From positions 1-11,157 of the forward strand of contig JANYAG010000024.1 of NCBI GenBank assembly GCA_025361465.1: a stretch of DNA of 11,157 nt, written 5' to 3'. Made by a program: the position numbers and the translations under genes. The notes beneath the pieces are model-generated. The model was not told the origin of the DNA. It saw only the letters and a list, made by a program, of their open reading frames with translations, and searched no databases. Below are positions 9,041 to 11,157 of the stretch, one piece after another (position 1 is the first letter of the stretch; each line of letters opens with the position of its first letter). Source of the stretch: Gemmatimonadota bacterium. Lineage in GTDB: Bacteria > Gemmatimonadota > Gemmatimonadetes > Gemmatimonadales > GWC2-71-9.

Positions 9041-10960
9041 ATGCGTATCCCCAACCTGTTCGGTGTGGCGTGCGTCCTTGCCACCGTCCCGCTCGCCGCG
9101 CTCCGCGCCCAGAGCGGGGCGGCTGGTGTCGCCGACTCCTCCCCATTCCGGCCGTTGACGCTGCCGGCCCCGAATGACGTGCGGACAGGCTCCGGGCGGC
9201 CCGGCGCGCATTACTGGCAGCAGCGTGCCAGCTATCGCCTCAATGCCACCCTCGATCCGGACAAGAATGAGGTTCGCGGACGCGGAGCCATTCACTACGT
9301 CAACCGTTCGCCGGATGCGCTGCCGTACCTCTGGCTCTTCGTCGAGCAGAACCTCTGCGAACCGGCGAGCATCACCAACCTCCTCAACCAGCCACCGCTG
9401 GTGTTCCTCGGCAGCACCTTTGACTTCTCCTGCCAGGGGTTTGCCGGGGGCGGCACGCTCGAGTCAATGAAGATCCGCGGCGCCGAGGTCAAGCGCACGC
9501 GGTACGGCACCACGCTGCGGGTCGACCTCGCCCGGCCGCTCGCACCGGGCGACTCGCTCGACCTCGAGATGGGGTGGCACTTCAATGTCCCGCCACAGGG
9601 CGGCGGGCGCATGGGCCACGACGGCCCGCTCTACGAGATCGCCCAGTGGTATCCTCGCATGGTGGTCTACGACGACGTGCGGGGCTGGAACCACGAGCCA
9701 TACATCGGGGCGGGGGAGTTCTACCTGGAGTACGGGTCCTTCGACGTCTCCCTGACGGTGCCGGCGGGGTACCTCGTCGCCGCCACCGGCGAGCTCGCCA
9801 ATCCGTTGCAAGTCCTCACCGCCCCGCAGCGTGCGCGCCTGGCCCTCGCCCGTCGTTCCGACACCGCCGTGGCGATCGTCACCGCAGCGGAGGCCGGTCA
9901 GGCCGCCCGGACCCGCCCGGTGACCACTGGAACCATGACCTGGCACTTCACCGCGAAGAATGTCCGCGACTTTGCCTTCGCGGCCGGCCCGAATTTCCGC
10001 TGGGATGCCAGCGATTACGACGGGATCCTGATCGAGACGTTCTACCGCCCCAAGGCCACTGGGTGGGTGGAAGCGAACCGGATGTCCCGCGAAGCGATCA
10101 AGTACTTCAGCGAGCAGTGGTATCGCTATCCCTACTCGCACGCCACGACCATCGAGGGGCCGATCGAAGGGATGGAATACCCGATGCTCACCTTCGTGCC
10201 GGCGTCGCCGTCGCGCGAGGAACTGCAGTGGGTGGTGGCGCATGAGTTCGGGCATGAATGGTTCCCGATGATCGTCGGGTCGAACGAGCGGCTCTATCCG
10301 TGGATGGACGAAGGGTTCAATACCTTCATCGATCTCGCGAATGCCGCGAAGTACTTCAAGGGCACCGCGTATGGCGACTCGATCGAGGTGCACCCACTGC
10401 ACCTCTACGCCGATCACGCCGTCCCGGGGAACGAACAGCCGCTGATCACCAAGCCCACCGAGGTGCGAGATCTCTTCTGGGGCGGGTACCAGAAACCGGC
10501 GCTGATGATGCAAACGCTGCGCTGCGAAGTGCTCGGTCCGGAGCGCTTTGACGCGGCCTTCCGCGAGTACATCCGCGCCTGGGCCTTCAAGCATCCGACG
10601 CCGGCGGACTTTTTCCGGATGATGCGCGATGCGTCAGGGATGGAGCTCGACTGGTTCTGGCGCGGCTGGGTGTTCACCACGGCCCGCCTCGACCAGGCCA
10701 TCGATTCGGTGGCGACCCGACGCGATGGGGGCACCACCATCTACCTGAGCAATCGCGGGACCATGGTGTTGCCGGCGGAACTGGCGATCACTTTTGCCGA
10801 CGGGCGTATCACGACGGTCAAGTTGCCGGTCGAGATGTGGAACCTCGGGTCCAGCTTCGCCTACCGGCTGCCGGGCACGATGCACGTGACCGCCGTCACG
10901 CTCGATCCCCGGAAGGCCCTGCCGGACATCAACCGTGCCAACAACAGTTGGCCGAGGTAG
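9041..10960 (+). CDS. Secreted M1-family metallopeptidase
   Basis: A 639-residue zinc aminopeptidase-like protein. Residues 1-23 form a signal peptide (MRIPN, hydrophobic core, ALRA|QS), so it acts outside the cytoplasm. The N-terminal half is the beta-rich M1 domain, with the YLEYGSFDVSLTVPAGY strand pair. Glu379 sits in GMEYPM, the variant of the GxMEN exopeptidase motif. The zinc site is HEFGH at 401-405 (His401, Glu402, His405) followed 18 residues later by Glu424 in WMDEGFN, exactly the M1 pattern. Tyr483 in GYQKPALMM fits the transition-state tyrosine. The C-terminus (WFWRGWVFTT, then a short beta domain) is typical of the shorter M1 proteins. GAGGAG at 9029-9034 is 6 bases before ATG 9041 and 3 before the adjacent ATG 9038, so 9041 is chosen. 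No disruption seen. Probably peptide scavenging alongside the upstream metalloprotease. Confidence 0.9.
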   Translation: MRIPNLFGVACVLATVPLAALRAQSGAAGVADSSPFRPLTLPAPNDVRTGSGRPGAHYWQQRASYRLNATLDPDKNEVRGRGAIHYVNRSPDALPYLWLFVEQNLCEPASITNLLNQPPLVFLGSTFDFSCQGFAGGGTLESMKIRGAEVKRTRYGTTLRVDLARPLAPGDSLDLEMGWHFNVPPQGGGRMGHDGPLYEIAQWYPRMVVYDDVRGWNHEPYIGAGEFYLEYGSFDVSLTVPAGYLVAATGELANPLQVLTAPQRARLALARRSDTAVAIVTAAEAGQAARTRPVTTGTMTWHFTAKNVRDFAFAAGPNFRWDASDYDGILIETFYRPKATGWVEANRMSREAIKYFSEQWYRYPYSHATTIEGPIEGMEYPMLTFVPASPSREELQWVVAHEFGHEWFPMIVGSNERLYPWMDEGFNTFIDLANAAKYFKGTAYGDSIEVHPLHLYADHAVPGNEQPLITKPTEVRDLFWGGYQKPALMMQTLRCEVLGPERFDAAFREYIRAWAFKHPTPADFFRMMRDASGMELDWFWRGWVFTTARLDQAIDSVATRRDGGTTIYLSNRGTMVLPAELAITFADGRITTVKLPVEMWNLGSSFAYRLPGTMHVTAVTLDPRKALPDINRANNSWPR

Positions 10961-10992
10961 CGCCTTGCAACAGTCGCCATCTGGCCGGGCCG

Positions 10993-11021
10993 TTGGCAAT
11001 CGCCGACCGGCGTGGTAGCCT
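10993..11021 (+). promoter_or_regulatory. Sigma-70-like promoter before the final partial gene
   Basis: TTGGCA (10993-10998, 5 of 6 to TTGACA), a 17-base spacer, then TAGCCT (11016-11021). Transcription would start close to 11028, at or next to ATG 11029, suggesting a leaderless message. An imperfect inverted repeat, GTTGGC with GCCGAC around AATC, overlaps the -35 (10992-11007). Confidence 0.5.
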
Positions 11022-11028
11022 TCGCGTC

Positions 11029-11157
11029 ATGATGCCCCGTTCCCGGCCCTGGCTCGGACCCCTCGCGACCCCCCACCGTCACTGTATGGCGGTGGTTGCG
11101 ATGTTCGCCCAGCTCCTGGTGGTCATCGCCCCCCTGGCCGACGCGCGCGAGGCCGCG
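11029..11157 (+). CDS. Start of an unknown exported or membrane protein (cut by window end)
   Basis: An open frame of 43 codons that runs off the window. It starts MMPRSRPW, then carries a Cys at residue 19 and a hydrophobic stretch of about 20 residues (MAVVAMFAQLLVVIAPLA) followed by DAREAA. This reads as a basic N-terminal region, a hydrophobic core and a possible signal-peptidase site, so an exported or single-pass membrane protein. ATG 11029 and ATG 11032 are both possible; neither has a Shine-Dalgarno site, in keeping with the promoter placed just upstream. I do not recognise the family and cannot exclude a chance frame. Confidence 0.5.
   Translation, partial: MMPRSRPWLGPLATPHRHCMAVVAMFAQLLVVIAPLADAREAA

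Noticed and set aside
9464..10594. Minus-strand open frame opposite the M1 peptidase
   Set aside because: No domain or ribosome site; it lies opposite the complete M1 catalytic region.

Overview
The window looks like a piece of a GC-rich chromosome (mid-60s percent G+C by eye, not counted), most likely from a Gemmatimonadota bacterium or a close relative. This rests on the gene mix rather than any marker gene. The mix is a secreted protein made of little more than a FlgD-Ig-like domain, a membrane-fused spermidine-synthase-like protein, a large metzincin-type zinc metalloprotease of the DUF5117/DUF5118/DUF4953 group, and a secreted M1 peptidase. All genes lie on the + strand. I see no tRNA, rRNA, CRISPR array, insertion sequence or phage gene.

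Layout: (1) 16-438, a small exported FlgD-Ig-like protein, closed by a 9-bp perfect hairpin. (2) 439-624, a spacer holding a sigma-54-like -24/-12 element placed correctly for clpB. (3) 625-3234, the disaggregase clpB, interrupted by an in-frame TAA at 925-927 inside its N-terminal domain; everything after it is intact. (4) 3194-3694, tadA, the tRNA adenosine deaminase, overlapping or abutting clpB. (5) 3772-6222, a fused polytopic membrane and spermidine-synthase-like protein behind a plausible sigma-70 promoter. (6) 6389-8958, a lipoprotein-type zinc metalloprotease split by a one-base frameshift at about 6787. (7) 8981-9015, a 15-bp hairpin. (8) 9041-10960, a secreted M1-family peptidase. 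(9) from 11029 to the window end, the start of an unknown exported or membrane protein behind the best promoter in the window.

Functionally the left half is housekeeping: protein disaggregation and wobble-inosine formation. The right half is envelope-facing: a membrane fusion protein and two secreted zinc peptidases that probably degrade external peptides. I do not see a new defence or mobile system. The points most worth checking are the two gene disruptions (one nonsense, one frameshift, about 5.9 kb apart), the internal clpB start that could rescue the ATPase core, the sigma-54-like site before clpB, the non-canonical active site and internal duplication of the membrane fusion protein, and the promoter placed so that the last gene would be leaderless.
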